The position numbers and the translations under genes are program-made. Positions 1 through 8,978 of a stretch of 41,662 nucleotides of DNA are shown one piece after another; positions within the stretch are counted from its first letter, which is position 1, and each line of letters opens with the position of its first letter. Under the pieces are notes generated by a model. It was not told the DNA's origin, did not search any database, and worked only from the letters and a program-made list of their open reading frames with translations. This stretch comes from UBA1422 sp041752735. GTDB lineage: Bacteria; Bacillota; Clostridia; Peptostreptococcales; Anaerovoracaceae. Where the stretch lies: positions 1 to 41,662 of the forward strand of contig JBGSVW010000001.1 of the NCBI GenBank assembly GCA_041752735.1, written 5' to 3'.

Positions 1-1412
1 TGCAACGTCCAAGGGAACATATCCACCGGAGTCGCCTCAACAAACTTATATCCCAAGGTTTCCAATATTTTAATGTCACGTGCCAAGGTAGCCGGGTCAC
101 ATGAAACATAAACAATCCGTGAAGGTGCCACCTTTGCTACAGATTCAAGTAGCTGCTGAGGGCAGCCTGCCCTTGGTGGATCCAATATAACCACATCGGT
201 GCTTCTTGCTATCTTGACATTTTCTTCGTCCAGTTTTTCTTCGCATTCATCATCCAAGAGATTAGGCAAAACTTCTTCTGCCTTACCTAAGATAAATCTC
301 GCATTGACTATTCCATTGATTACCGCATTCCGGTTGGCATCCAGCACCGCTTCACGCGCAGACTCAATTCCCAGAACCAATCCGGCATTTCCTGCACAAT
401 AAAGCCCTATGGCTCCAACACCGCAATATAAATCCAATACATTTTCACTGCCTGTCAGTGCTGCATACTCTAAGACTTTGTCATAAAGTTTTACAGTCAT
501 GGCTGGGTTGATTTGGTAAAAACTCAAAGGTGAAATGTCTATGTCCAATTCTCCGATACTATCGTGAATGACTTTATGGCCTGCCAAGAGCAAAGTATCC
601 TTACCGTATATCGCCGAAGTCTTATCTTTATTGATATTCATATAGAGGCTTTCCATGGTGAACCCTGTTTCGTGTATGGCATCATCAAGCATCTCAATCA
701 GCTTTTCGATGTTGGGAATCCCTTTCCCGTTAATGACTAAAATAACCATTACTTCTTTGGTTGCGAAGGCTGTTTTGACAACTAAATGCCTCATCAAACC
801 CTGTTGCCAGTTTTCATCCCATGCAGTGATATTGTCTTCCTTCATGAAGCGGCGCAATGTTTCAGCCGCTGCCATGGATGGGGCTGTCTGCAACTGGCAG
901 TCATCACAATTGACCACATCATGACTCCGTACTTTGTAAAAGCCGACTGCTGGCTCTCCCAAACTTTCGACGATGCCACCTTTTACTTTGCGGTTTCCGC
1001 CGGTGCTAATGGGCAAAGTAACTTTATTACGGTAACCAAGCGGCTCTTGCATGCCCATAATTGGACGAATCAAGGGATTTTCCACACTTCCCAGCCTCTT
1101 TATTCTTTCAGTGACCTGGCTTTGTTTCAGCGCAAGCTGGCTCTCGTAAGTCATCCCTGCCAGAGGGCATCCCCCACATTCTGGGGCATGTTCACAAAAA
1201 TTGTCTTCCCGGTCATTGGACGGTGTCATTAATTCAACGACAACGCCTTCTGCATAGTTCTTTTTGACCTTGATTAGTTTTGCTTTTACTTTGTCTCCCG
1301 GAATGGTATCCGGCACAAAAACCGCAAGTCCTTCTGCTTTACCGATGCCTTTTCCTTCATAGCTGATATCTATGATATCTATTTCAATTTCGGATCCTAA
1401 TATTGGTAGCAT
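1..1412 (-). CDS. rlmD: 23S rRNA (uracil-C5)-methyltransferase, RlmD/RumA type, C-terminus cut by window edge
   Basis: SAM-dependent methyltransferase that makes 5-methyluridine in 23S rRNA. About 470 codons are visible and the reading frame runs off the left edge at VDMFPWT, the usual place a few residues before the end of the family. An N-terminal TRAM-like region (about 1-60) is followed by Fe-S cysteines at about C73, C79 and C82 (CEHAPECGGC) with a fourth near 169-172. The SAM loop DLYCGVGAIGL and the catalytic-cysteine motif YVSCDPATLARD are both present. The start is the ATG at 1412, five bases after the whiA stop. Firmicutes carry several RlmCD/RlmD paralogues, so the exact target uridine is uncertain; the family is secure. 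Confidence 0.92.
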   Translation of the reverse strand, partial: MLPILGSEIEIDIIDISYEGKGIGKAEGLAVFVPDTIPGDKVKAKLIKVKKNYAEGVVVELMTPSNDREDNFCEHAPECGGCPLAGMTYESQLALKQSQVTERIKRLGSVENPLIRPIMGMQEPLGYRNKVTLPISTGGNRKVKGGIVESLGEPAVGFYKVRSHDVVNCDDCQLQTAPSMAAAETLRRFMKEDNITAWDENWQQGLMRHLVVKTAFATKEVMVILVINGKGIPNIEKLIEMLDDAIHETGFTMESLYMNINKDKTSAIYGKDTLLLAGHKVIHDSIGELDIDISPLSFYQINPAMTVKLYDKVLEYAALTGSENVLDLYCGVGAIGLYCAGNAGLVLGIESAREAVLDANRNAVINGIVNARFILGKAEEVLPNLLDDECEEKLDEENVKIARSTDVVILDPPRAGCPQQLLESVAKVAPSRIVYVSCDPATLARDIKILETLGYKFVEATPVDMFPWTL

Positions 1413-1417
1413 ATTTG

Positions 1418-2359
1418 CTATCCTTTCTTTGCCATATCAGCAATCCGGGCGAATCGATTGTTCACACCGGCTTTCTTGAGTGGTGGTTCCAGCATTGCGC
1501 CAATTTCTGTCATGCTTGCATCAGGATTCTCCAAACGCAATAGCGCTATTTCTCGAAGCTTCACAGGTAAGTTGTCCATTCCGTTTTGCGCAATGACTAT
1601 ACGAATATCAGATATTTGTTTTTCTGATGCCAAAACGGTTTTATCAATATTTGCCTGGTCACAGTTTTGAATCCGGTTGGCCCGGTTCACCAATTCTTTC
1701 TTCATTCTGATATCTTCAAAAGCAAAATACTGTGTGTGAGCGCCCATGATGGCTAGGATGTCAAGAATCTGGCCGGCGGCTTTGATGTAGACCACATATT
1801 GGCCTTTACGCACCACCATCTTGGCGTGTATGTCAATGAATCCATTGATTAAACGTTTCACGTCACCAGCCAAAATTTCAGAATCGCAAACAATTTCGAA
1901 TTGGTAGCCTTTTTCCGGGTTGCTCATGGTTCCTGTTCCAAGAAAAAGCCCTCGTAAATAGGCTTTTCTGCAACATTTTGTTTTGATTAATCCTTCATAA
2001 ATACCATCGCTGATATAGTTCATCCCACCTCGAAGCATGAGTATCCCAGTTTCTCGGAGTATTTGTTCACTCAGTTCTTCAGGCCCCAGGGATATAAGAT
2101 ATACTTTCCCTTTGTTGATTGCCTGACTACGACCGATTTCTACTGTGGGGTCAACGTCAAAGTACGCTTTTATTAAGGTTTTGTAATGTCTTGCAACCGC
2201 ATTATGCTCCGTGGTCAAAACAACCTTAAATTTGCCGCCACCCATCAATTTGATGGTTCCGCATACCCTTATAAATCCAGCTATTTCAGCTAGCACACAA
2301 CAATTCTTTTCGAGCACAATATGAGCCAGTTCATCCTTTGTATCTTTGGAGAAGGTCAT
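1418..2359 (-). CDS. whiA: DNA-binding protein WhiA
   Basis: WhiA is a DNA-binding regulator tied to cell division and, in actinomycetes, to sporulation. The 313-residue length is normal. The N-terminal half is the degenerate LAGLIDADG homing-endonuclease fold (YLRGLFLGTGTMSNPEKGY at about 134-152). The C-terminus is a helix-turn-helix (KLREIALLRLENPDASMTEIG, about 268-288). It starts two bases after the rapZ stop, so the two are almost certainly co-transcribed and coupled. In most Firmicutes the glmR/yvcK gene sits between rapZ and whiA; here it is absent. Confidence 0.95.
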   Translation of the reverse strand: MTFSKDTKDELAHIVLEKNCCVLAEIAGFIRVCGTIKLMGGGKFKVVLTTEHNAVARHYKTLIKAYFDVDPTVEIGRSQAINKGKVYLISLGPEELSEQILRETGILMLRGGMNYISDGIYEGLIKTKCCRKAYLRGLFLGTGTMSNPEKGYQFEIVCDSEILAGDVKRLINGFIDIHAKMVVRKGQYVVYIKAAGQILDILAIMGAHTQYFAFEDIRMKKELVNRANRIQNCDQANIDKTVLASEKQISDIRIVIAQNGMDNLPVKLREIALLRLENPDASMTEIGAMLEPPLKKAGVNNRFARIADMAKKG

Positions 2360-2361
2360 CT

Positions 2362-3222
2362 TTATATTACCTTTTTGCTTTCTCTATGCTCTAGTGTGAC
2401 AATCCGGCCATGATCCCGAAAGATTTTAGCAATTTCATTTGCAACCACCACAGAACGATGCTGGCCACCAGTACATCCAAAGGCCAGGTTCAGGTGGTTC
2501 TTACCTTCCCTCTCAAAAGAAGGAATGATATCTTCCACCATCTTCGCCACCCGATTGATATATTCGACGCTTTCTTCCTGCTTCAGGACGAAGGCTTTTA
2601 CTTTTTTACTATTACCTGTCAGCTTTTTAAGACTTTTAACATAAAAAGGATTCGGTAAAAAACGGACATCCATTACCATATCAGCAGTTAATGGAATGCC
2701 ATTTTTGAAGCCAAATGAAATAACATTAATGACAAATGTGTTCAAGGTATGTTCAGATGAAAATATTTCATTCAGCTTGTTTTTAAGGTCTGCTGCCTTC
2801 ATCCTTGAGGTGTCTATAATATAATCAGCTGATTTTTTAATATCTTCCAGCATTTTTCGTTCTTTTGCCAAAGTTTCCAATGTCGTCGCCTTGCCGGTCA
2901 TTGGATGCACACGTCTGGTTTCGCTGAATCGCTGCACCAGAATATCATCAGTAGTATCCAAAAACAATACTTTATAGTCTGTTTGAGTCTCTTTGAGTTG
3001 GTCAATAGCACTTTGCAAGTCACCAAAAAATTCTCCACCTCGGATGTCCACCACAAAAGCGGCTTTCTCAATATCGCTCTGCTCGGAAAGCACCAACTCA
3101 ATGAAGTTCTTAATTAGTGCGGGTGGCATATTATCAATACAGTAATAACCAAAATCTTCAAGAAAGTTAACTGCTTGGGTTTTCCCCGCACCGGATAGTC
3201 CGGTTATAATGATGACTTTCAT
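2362..3222 (-). CDS. rapZ: RNase adapter / nucleotide-binding protein RapZ (YvcJ)
   Basis: RapZ family ATP/GTP-binding protein; in enterobacteria it controls GlmS by guiding RNase E to a small RNA, while the role of the Gram-positive YvcJ form is less clear. Walker A is GLSGAGKT at residues 8-15, a DIRGGEF loop lies near 60, and the C-terminal signature GCTGGQHRSV is near 250. I chose the ATG at 3222 (MKVIIITGLSG), which gives 286 residues, the family length. An in-frame ATG six codons upstream adds MKAGTV and is less likely. It lies between a PHP gene and whiA. Confidence 0.94.
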   Translation of the reverse strand: MKVIIITGLSGAGKTQAVNFLEDFGYYCIDNMPPALIKNFIELVLSEQSDIEKAAFVVDIRGGEFFGDLQSAIDQLKETQTDYKVLFLDTTDDILVQRFSETRRVHPMTGKATTLETLAKERKMLEDIKKSADYIIDTSRMKAADLKNKLNEIFSSEHTLNTFVINVISFGFKNGIPLTADMVMDVRFLPNPFYVKSLKKLTGNSKKVKAFVLKQEESVEYINRVAKMVEDIIPSFEREGKNHLNLAFGCTGGQHRSVVVANEIAKIFRDHGRIVTLEHRESKKVI

Positions 3223-3273
3223 TACGGTACCTGCTTTCATTTGTGGTTCTATGGGGTATTTGCTAGCTTAGAT

Positions 3274-4032
3274 TTAGTACAACTCTTTTATATTTACTAT
3301 CCTAGCAGGGTCAAGACCTGCCTCCATGGCTCGTTTTAGACCTTTTTCAAAACTTCCGATCCGTTCCGGCCGATGTGCGTCACTACTGATAACAAATTGT
3401 ACCGTGCTTTGAGCCGCAACTTTTATTTCTTCTCCGGATATATGGCTATGGAAATTGCTTATTTCCATCCAGGTATCTGTTTCTGCACAAACACGTGCTA
3501 TCTCTAAAATGTCTACCGGCGCTTTATCCCCTGGATGTGTCAAAATCCTGAGATCGTTTTCGTTTAGAGCGCGAACGATCATCTCCGTGTTTCGTATCAA
3601 CGCCTTACGGGTGTTTTTTTCATTTGCAAAATATCCACGGTTAATAAAATAATTGGACACGGTATGCGCATTTCGGACTGCCAGATGATATCCTCCCAGA
3701 ATAAAATCAAATCTTTTTGCTTCCATCGGACTGATGTCCAATGATTGTGATCCACTCCGTATGTTAGCCTCAACACTTAGAAAGAATTCCAACTGAGGGA
3801 CAAGGAGTTTTACACGATTAATTTCATCTCTAATCTTCGGCAAATCCCGAAGACGAATGCCGTAAGTCAGATGACCAGGACCATGATCGCTCAAAGCAAT
3901 GGCGGACAATCCTTTTGCTGCTGCTGCTCTTGCATTTTCTTCGATGGTTCCCTTCCCATGATGTGTCCAGGGAGTCATTCCATGAGAATATAGGGAGTGG
4001 GTATGATAATCAAAAGTCATTATGTACTTCAT
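3274..4032 (-). CDS. PHP-domain metal-dependent phosphoesterase
   Basis: A 252-residue PHP-fold protein related to YcdX and histidinol-phosphatase-like phosphoesterases. Metal-ligand motifs are visible: the N-terminal YHTHSLYSHG, the SDHGPGH motif near 47, a central LTHPGD and the C-terminal SSDAHRPERIG. It overlaps the murB stop by four bases (ATGA), which implies translational coupling. Its place between murB and rapZ is common in Clostridia and does not point to histidine synthesis, since no his genes are nearby. The substrate is unknown. Confidence 0.85.
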   Translation of the reverse strand: MKYIMTFDYHTHSLYSHGMTPWTHHGKGTIEENARAAAAKGLSAIALSDHGPGHLTYGIRLRDLPKIRDEINRVKLLVPQLEFFLSVEANIRSGSQSLDISPMEAKRFDFILGGYHLAVRNAHTVSNYFINRGYFANEKNTRKALIRNTEMIVRALNENDLRILTHPGDKAPVDILEIARVCAETDTWMEISNFHSHISGEEIKVAAQSTVQFVISSDAHRPERIGSFEKGLKRAMEAGLDPARIVNIKELY

Positions 4033-4952
4033 ATTTCTTCTCCGATAATTCGTACTTCCGGCTCAATCATAACGCCAAATTGATCTAAAACAGTAGCCTG
4101 AACCACATGCATTAAGGCAATAATATCTGATGCAGTAGCGCACCCTGTATTTACGATAAACCCACTGTGCTTTGGCGAAACCTGCGCTCCGCCGATGGTA
4201 AGCCCTTTGAGTCCTGCGTCTTGGATTAGCTTCCCAGCAAAATAACCCTCCGGGCGCTTAAAAAAACTTCCTGCACTGGGCAGTTCCATAGGCTGCTTTA
4301 GGTTTCTGCTGTCGTTGTACTGTTTCATTTTGGTCGAGATGTCCACTCTGTCGCCTTTGGTTAGGTTCAAAGTGGCTTCCAAAACAATTTCATGGGTCGC
4401 CATCAAACTGCTTAATCGATATCCATACTCCATCATAGCATTGCTTACGACTCTGGTTTGTAAACCATCATAAGAAAGAACACGAACATCTCTTACTATG
4501 TTCTTCATCTCTCCATCATAAGCACCAGCATTCATGAACACACCGCCACCCAATGAACCTGGTATTCCTGATGCAAATTCAATGCCGGATAGGCCGTGTT
4601 CCATTGCAGTTTTCGCAACTGCTGATAATGAAGCACCGGCTCCTGCCGTTAGGAAGGTTTCATCCACTTTTATTTGGGCAAATGCATCTTCTAGGCGAAT
4701 AATAACACCACGAAATCCGCCATCCCGAATCAACAAGTTTGTTCCTCTACCCGTTACAACGAAAGACAATTGGTATTGTACAATCATTTGCAAGATAGTT
4801 TTGAGTTCTTCTTCACTTGATGGAATTACAAGTAAATCGGCTGTCCCTCCTGCATGAAAGGATGTAAAATCCCGCATCGATGCATTCTCAATAAAGGTGG
4901 ATTTCAAGCCGATTTTTTTATATTCACTTATCATTTCTTTCATTTTTTTCAT
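4029..4952 (-). CDS. murB: UDP-N-acetylenolpyruvoylglucosamine reductase
   Basis: FAD-dependent reductase that converts UDP-GlcNAc-enolpyruvate to UDP-MurNAc, the second committed step of peptidoglycan synthesis. It has the FAD-binding loop GRGTNLLIRDGG, a GIPGSLGGGVFMNAGAY segment, the catalytic-serine loop SAGSFFKRPEGYFAG, and EPEVRIIG at the C-terminus carrying the catalytic glutamate. At 307 residues it fits the short (type II) class. The start is ambiguous: ATGs at 4952, 4943 and 4934 all lie inside the upstream permease gene and no strong ribosome binding site stands out, so re-initiation from the upstream stop is likely. The first step, murA, is encoded separately at 34667-35944. Confidence 0.94.
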   Translation of the reverse strand: MKKMKEMISEYKKIGLKSTFIENASMRDFTSFHAGGTADLLVIPSSEEELKTILQMIVQYQLSFVVTGRGTNLLIRDGGFRGVIIRLEDAFAQIKVDETFLTAGAGASLSAVAKTAMEHGLSGIEFASGIPGSLGGGVFMNAGAYDGEMKNIVRDVRVLSYDGLQTRVVSNAMMEYGYRLSSLMATHEIVLEATLNLTKGDRVDISTKMKQYNDSRNLKQPMELPSAGSFFKRPEGYFAGKLIQDAGLKGLTIGGAQVSPKHSGFIVNTGCATASDIIALMHVVQATVLDQFGVMIEPEVRIIGEEI

Positions 4953-6186
4953 TTTTTTCGGCCTTGTGTGCCTTACTCCCTTTTATTGTGTATAACGATT
5001 GATAGTCTGCTGAATCCTGGGATAGTCCCTTTTGCTCAAGTCTTTTGTTTACATAAAAGGAGAAATAGGTGTATAGCACCGCGAACACCGGTACGCCGAC
5101 AACCATTCCCAGGAATCCGAAAATCCCACCTCCTACAATAATCGCAAACAGTACCCAGAAAGTCGGCAACCCAGTTGTTCCTCCAAGAATCCGGGGACAA
5201 AGCAGATAACCATCGAAGGTTTGCAGTACCAGGATGAAAAGAATGAAATAAAAACAAAGTTTTGGGTCAACCATCAAAAGCAACAATGCGCTTGGAATGG
5301 TGCCGATATAGGGTCCGAAGAATGGGATAATATCTGTTACGCCAATAATTACACTGATCAATGCCGCATATGGCCAGCCGACCAGTGACATAAATGCATA
5401 TGTTATCAATCCCACTAGTATGGAATCAATGATTTTGCCATTGATATATCCGCCAAAGGTTCGATTTATCACTAAGGATCCTTTGAGAAACTGCTCTGCT
5501 CTTTCTGGTTTCAACAAAGCAAAAGATAATTTTTTGATTTGTACTGCAAATATTTCTTTTCGGTTAATGAAAAACGCGCAGACTATTACCCCAATAATGA
5601 AGTTTACAATTATGGATAAAAACCCAAATACCCCTACTGAAATCCCGGATAGCAAAGCGGTATATTCAGGTATTAGGCTGTTTTCAACCCATTGAGTAAA
5701 CCAAACGGTTGCTTCATCAATCCAGACTTCTGCAGGCCCCGAGATTTGAGGCATGTTCTTGAACTGATCAGTAATCCAAATAGTCAAATCTTCCATGGAG
5801 TTCGGTAGCATGCTGGCAATGGTTACAATACTCTCAAATAGATGAGGAACCACAAACCACAGAAACCCGCCTACCGTACTACAGATTACAAGAATGACTA
5901 GTATGGTTGCGAAGGCTTTTGAAATAATAATCCCCAGAGACTTGCCGTGGAACGATGGCCAACGAACTTTCATCCCCAATCTGACAATCAGATTATATAA
6001 GGGACACATTAAATATGCCATGACCAGTCCATAAATAAAAGGGCTCAGTATTTGGCTTATTCTATCTAGAATATCAACCAGTCCGTCATAGCGATAAATT
6101 GCAAAGAAAAACAATATGGCAGCCGCGATTACTAAAAAAGCGGTGAATCCTGTATTCTTGTACTTGTCCTCAACATGAAATTTCAT
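4924..6186 (-). CDS. AI-2E family transporter / PerM-type permease
   Basis: A 420-residue polytopic membrane protein with about seven or eight hydrophobic segments and the family's conserved region around GVTDIIPFFGPYIGTIPSALL and a late DGYLLCPRILG. The family was named for the E. coli autoinducer-2 exporter TqsA, but members also act as Na+/H+ antiporters or have unknown substrates, so the name should not be read as a function. The C-terminal tail is charged and repetitive (KAEKNEKNERNDK). A good AAGGAG site precedes the ATG. The end overlaps the murB start by up to 29 bases. Confidence 0.88.
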   Translation of the reverse strand: MKFHVEDKYKNTGFTAFLVIAAAILFFFAIYRYDGLVDILDRISQILSPFIYGLVMAYLMCPLYNLIVRLGMKVRWPSFHGKSLGIIISKAFATILVILVICSTVGGFLWFVVPHLFESIVTIASMLPNSMEDLTIWITDQFKNMPQISGPAEVWIDEATVWFTQWVENSLIPEYTALLSGISVGVFGFLSIIVNFIIGVIVCAFFINRKEIFAVQIKKLSFALLKPERAEQFLKGSLVINRTFGGYINGKIIDSILVGLITYAFMSLVGWPYAALISVIIGVTDIIPFFGPYIGTIPSALLLLMVDPKLCFYFILFILVLQTFDGYLLCPRILGGTTGLPTFWVLFAIIVGGGIFGFLGMVVGVPVFAVLYTYFSFYVNKRLEQKGLSQDSADYQSLYTIKGSKAHKAEKNEKNERNDK

Positions 6187-6222
6187 ATTTGACTCCTTGG
6201 TAACAAGAAAATGTAGTCCTTT

Positions 6223-6251
6223 TGTATATTTTACAACAAAAAAAGTGTAAA
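6223..6251 (-). promoter_or_regulatory. promoter for the AI-2E permease operon
   Basis: On the minus strand a TTTACA -35 (6246-6251) and TATACA -10 (6223-6228) are separated by 17 bases and lie about 40 bases upstream of the permease ATG. It is back to back with the argG promoter. The -35 lies in the left arm of a 9-bp inverted repeat (6243-6251 with 6272-6280). Confidence 0.6.
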
Positions 6252-6278
6252 GTCTTTACTTTTTTTGTGATTTTACAC

Positions 6279-6306
6279 TTGAAATCCATGTGAATTTATG
6301 TATAAT
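6279..6306 (+). promoter_or_regulatory. argGH promoter
   Basis: TTGAAA (6279-6284) and TATAAT (6301-6306) with a 16-base spacer form a near-consensus sigma-A promoter 40 bases upstream of argG. It overlaps the AT-rich dyad described at 6297-6334. Confidence 0.7.
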
Positions 6307-6334
6307 TAATAATAAATATTTATAATTATGCATA
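6297..6334 (+). promoter_or_regulatory. probable arginine repressor (ArgR/AhrC) operator
   Basis: An AT-rich dyad with 11-base arms (6297-6307 and 6324-6334, one mismatch) covers the -10 box and the early leader of argG, with a second palindrome ATAAATATTTAT inside it at 6312-6323. Two inverted copies of TGYATAATTA are spaced like tandem ARG boxes. Location and base composition fit ArgR/AhrC control; this is inferred from pattern only. Confidence 0.5.
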
Positions 6335-6346
6335 GGAGAACGTATC

Positions 6347-7624
6347 ATGACACCCAATGAAAAAGTTGTATTAGCATACTCTGGTGGGCTGGACACTTCA
6401 GTAATCATCCCATGGCTCAAGGAAGTGTATCACTGCGATGTAATTGCAGTATGTTGTAATGTCGGACAAAAGGAAGATTTTGACGCCGTTGAAAAAAAAG
6501 CATACGCGACCGGAGCAGTAAAAGCGTACATTGTGGACCTGCAAGATGAATTCATCACGGATTTTATTTGGCCAACCCTAAAAGCCGGCGCTATTTATGA
6601 GGATGAATATATGCTGGGCACCTCTATGTCCAGACCATTGATGGCAAAAAAATTAGTTGAAATCGCACAGGAAGAAGGCGCTTATTATATCTGTCACGGT
6701 TGCACCGGCAAAGGTAACGATCAGGTTCGGTTTGAAACAACCATCAAGGCCTTGGATCCAGCCATTAAAATCATTGCACCCTGGCGAGATCCGAAATGGA
6801 GCTTTTCTTCAAGGGAAGATATGATTGCTTATGCGGCAAAACACAATATTCCCATCGCACAAACTACAGAGCAAATATATAGCAGAGATGAGAACATCTG
6901 GCACATCAGTCACGAAGGCGGGAATCTTGAGAACCCATGGAATCAGCATTTAGATGATATCCATGTGTTGAGTCTTCCGTCAGAAAAAGCACCTGATTAC
7001 CCTACGTATATTGAAATTGGCTTTAAAAAAGGGATACCAACATCTGTCAATGGAAAGAAAATGGATCCCATCGAGCTTTTGCGTACTCTGAACAAGTTGG
7101 GTGGCGACAACGGTGTCGGTACCATTGACATCATCGAAAACCGACTGGTTGGTATGAAATCCAGAGGTGTCTATGAGACACCGGGTGGAACCATTTTGTT
7201 CAATGCCCACAGAGCTCTAGAAAAATTGATTTTGGATCGCGACACCCTCCACTATAAAAAGATAGTAGCCGAAAAATTCGCGCAGCTAGTTTATGACGGT
7301 TTATGGTATACTCCTTTAAGAACCGCAATTTCAGCTTTTGTCGATGACACACAGGATTTGGTAACAGGAAAAGTTAAAATGAAGTTGTATAAGGGTATTG
7401 CAACCCCGGTGGCATCCCAGTCTCCCAATTCATTGTATATGGAAGAGTTTGCCACCTTCAGCAAAGATGAAGTCTATACCCAAAGTGATGCGACCGGATT
7501 TATCAATCTATTTTCCCTGCCCCTAAAAATCCGTGCCATTCAAAAGCAAAATAAAGAAGGAGGGTCCACCAAAGATGAAACTTTGGAAAGGAAGGTTTAC
7601 AAAAGCAGCGACTTCATCCAGTAA
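6347..7624 (+). CDS. argG: argininosuccinate synthase
   Basis: Joins citrulline and aspartate with ATP to give argininosuccinate. The ATP pyrophosphatase P-loop AYSGGLDTSV is at residues 9-18, and the family signatures CHGCTGKGNDQVRFE and YETPGGTILFNAHRALE are both present. AGGAG lies nine bases before the ATG. The 425-residue length is about 20 longer than usual: after LPLKIRAI the frame continues through the argH ribosome binding site and 50 bases into argH. The core enzyme is intact; the tail looks like stop-codon loss. Confidence 0.96.
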   Translation: MTPNEKVVLAYSGGLDTSVIIPWLKEVYHCDVIAVCCNVGQKEDFDAVEKKAYATGAVKAYIVDLQDEFITDFIWPTLKAGAIYEDEYMLGTSMSRPLMAKKLVEIAQEEGAYYICHGCTGKGNDQVRFETTIKALDPAIKIIAPWRDPKWSFSSREDMIAYAAKHNIPIAQTTEQIYSRDENIWHISHEGGNLENPWNQHLDDIHVLSLPSEKAPDYPTYIEIGFKKGIPTSVNGKKMDPIELLRTLNKLGGDNGVGTIDIIENRLVGMKSRGVYETPGGTILFNAHRALEKLILDRDTLHYKKIVAEKFAQLVYDGLWYTPLRTAISAFVDDTQDLVTGKVKMKLYKGIATPVASQSPNSLYMEEFATFSKDEVYTQSDATGFINLFSLPLKIRAIQKQNKEGGSTKDETLERKVYKSSDFIQ

Positions 7625-8945
7625 TGAATTCAACGCTTCTATATCCTTTGACAGCAGGCTGTACAAAGAGGATATCACAGGCAGCATCGCCCATGCCATG
7701 ATGCTTGCCAAACAAGATATTATCACAAAAGATGAGGCGGAGACCCTGGTTTCCGCCTTACATGAAATATTGCTGGACATCGAATCGGACAAGGTGGTAT
7801 TTTCAATTGAAATGGAAGACATCCACATGAACATCGAAGCGCTGTTGACAAGTCGTATCGGTGACTTAGGCAAAAAACTCCATACTGCACGGAGCAGGAA
7901 TGATCAGGTGGCTCTGGATTTCAGACTCCATGTAAAACAAGAAATCGAATCTATTGAAGAATTGATTCAGGATTTATGTGGTTTGCTGGTTGACTTGGCA
8001 TCCGAACATAGTGAAACGATTATGCCAGGATATACCCATCTTCAGCGGGCACAACCCATCACTTTTGGGTATCATCTTCTCGCCTATTATCAGATGTTTT
8101 CCAGAGATAAGGCAAGATTTATCGACTGCTTAAAACGGACTGACTCCATGCCTCTTGGTGCTGGTGCGTTGGCCGGCACCACTTACAACACGGATCGTGA
8201 TTTTTTAGCGACACAGCTTGGTTTTGCCCAGGTTGCACCCAATGGAATGGATGCGGTCAGCGACAGGGATTTTGCCATCGAGTTTTTAAGCTGCTGCGCC
8301 ATGTGTATGATGCACCTCTCGAGGTTCTGTGAAGAGTTGATTCTATGGAGTTCATCGGAATTCGGTTTTGTTGAAATTGATGACGCTTATGCCACAGGCA
8401 GCAGTATTATGCCTCAAAAGAAAAATCCGGACATGGCCGAATTGATTCGGGGAAAGACCGGTCGGGTCTATGGAGATCTAATGACATTGCTCACCATTAT
8501 GAAAGGCCTTCCCCTTGCCTACAATAAGGATATGCAAGAGGATAAACTACCGGTGTTCGATGCGGGTGACACCCTCAAACAGTCCATACAGATTTTTACC
8601 GAAATGCTTGCAACCCTAACCATCAATAAAGAGAATATGAACATCGCTGCCAAAACCGGCTTTCTCAACGCCACCGATGCGGCAGATTATTTGGTTTCCA
8701 AAGGACTTCCGTTCCGGGATTGTCACGAAGTCATCGGGAAATTGGTCTTATATTGCATTGCAGAAAACAAAGCCATCGAAGATCTGAGTCTCGAGGAATT
8801 ACAAGGTTTTTCACCTATGTTTGATGATGATGTCTATGATAAATTAACCCTTGTGAGTTGTATAAATAATAAACGTTCCTCCGGATCTACTTCCTTTACC
8901 AGTGTAAAAAAACAAATCAGCGACATCAGGAAGAGTATGTTATAA
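7575..8945 (+). CDS. argH: argininosuccinate lyase
   Basis: Splits argininosuccinate into arginine and fumarate, the last step of arginine synthesis. The 456-residue length is normal. The fumarase/aspartase superfamily signature GSSIMPQKKNPD is present, along with TARSRNDQVALD and the catalytic region PGYTHLQRAQP. I chose the ATG at 7575 (MKLWKGRF), which has AAGGAGG just upstream; a longer in-frame start at 7533 would add 14 unconserved residues. The start lies inside the end of argG, so translation is coupled. Confidence 0.96.
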   Translation: MKLWKGRFTKAATSSSNEFNASISFDSRLYKEDITGSIAHAMMLAKQDIITKDEAETLVSALHEILLDIESDKVVFSIEMEDIHMNIEALLTSRIGDLGKKLHTARSRNDQVALDFRLHVKQEIESIEELIQDLCGLLVDLASEHSETIMPGYTHLQRAQPITFGYHLLAYYQMFSRDKARFIDCLKRTDSMPLGAGALAGTTYNTDRDFLATQLGFAQVAPNGMDAVSDRDFAIEFLSCCAMCMMHLSRFCEELILWSSSEFGFVEIDDAYATGSSIMPQKKNPDMAELIRGKTGRVYGDLMTLLTIMKGLPLAYNKDMQEDKLPVFDAGDTLKQSIQIFTEMLATLTINKENMNIAAKTGFLNATDAADYLVSKGLPFRDCHEVIGKLVLYCIAENKAIEDLSLEELQGFSPMFDDDVYDKLTLVSCINNKRSSGSTSFTSVKKQISDIRKSML

Positions 8946-8978
8946 TATAACAAATTATGACCATACAAGGAGGCCCTG

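Noticed and set aside
655..1232. Plus-strand open frames opposite rlmD (655-924, 786-1232)
   Set aside because: They lie wholly antisense to a clear RlmD frame, have no ribosome binding site and no recognisable domain.
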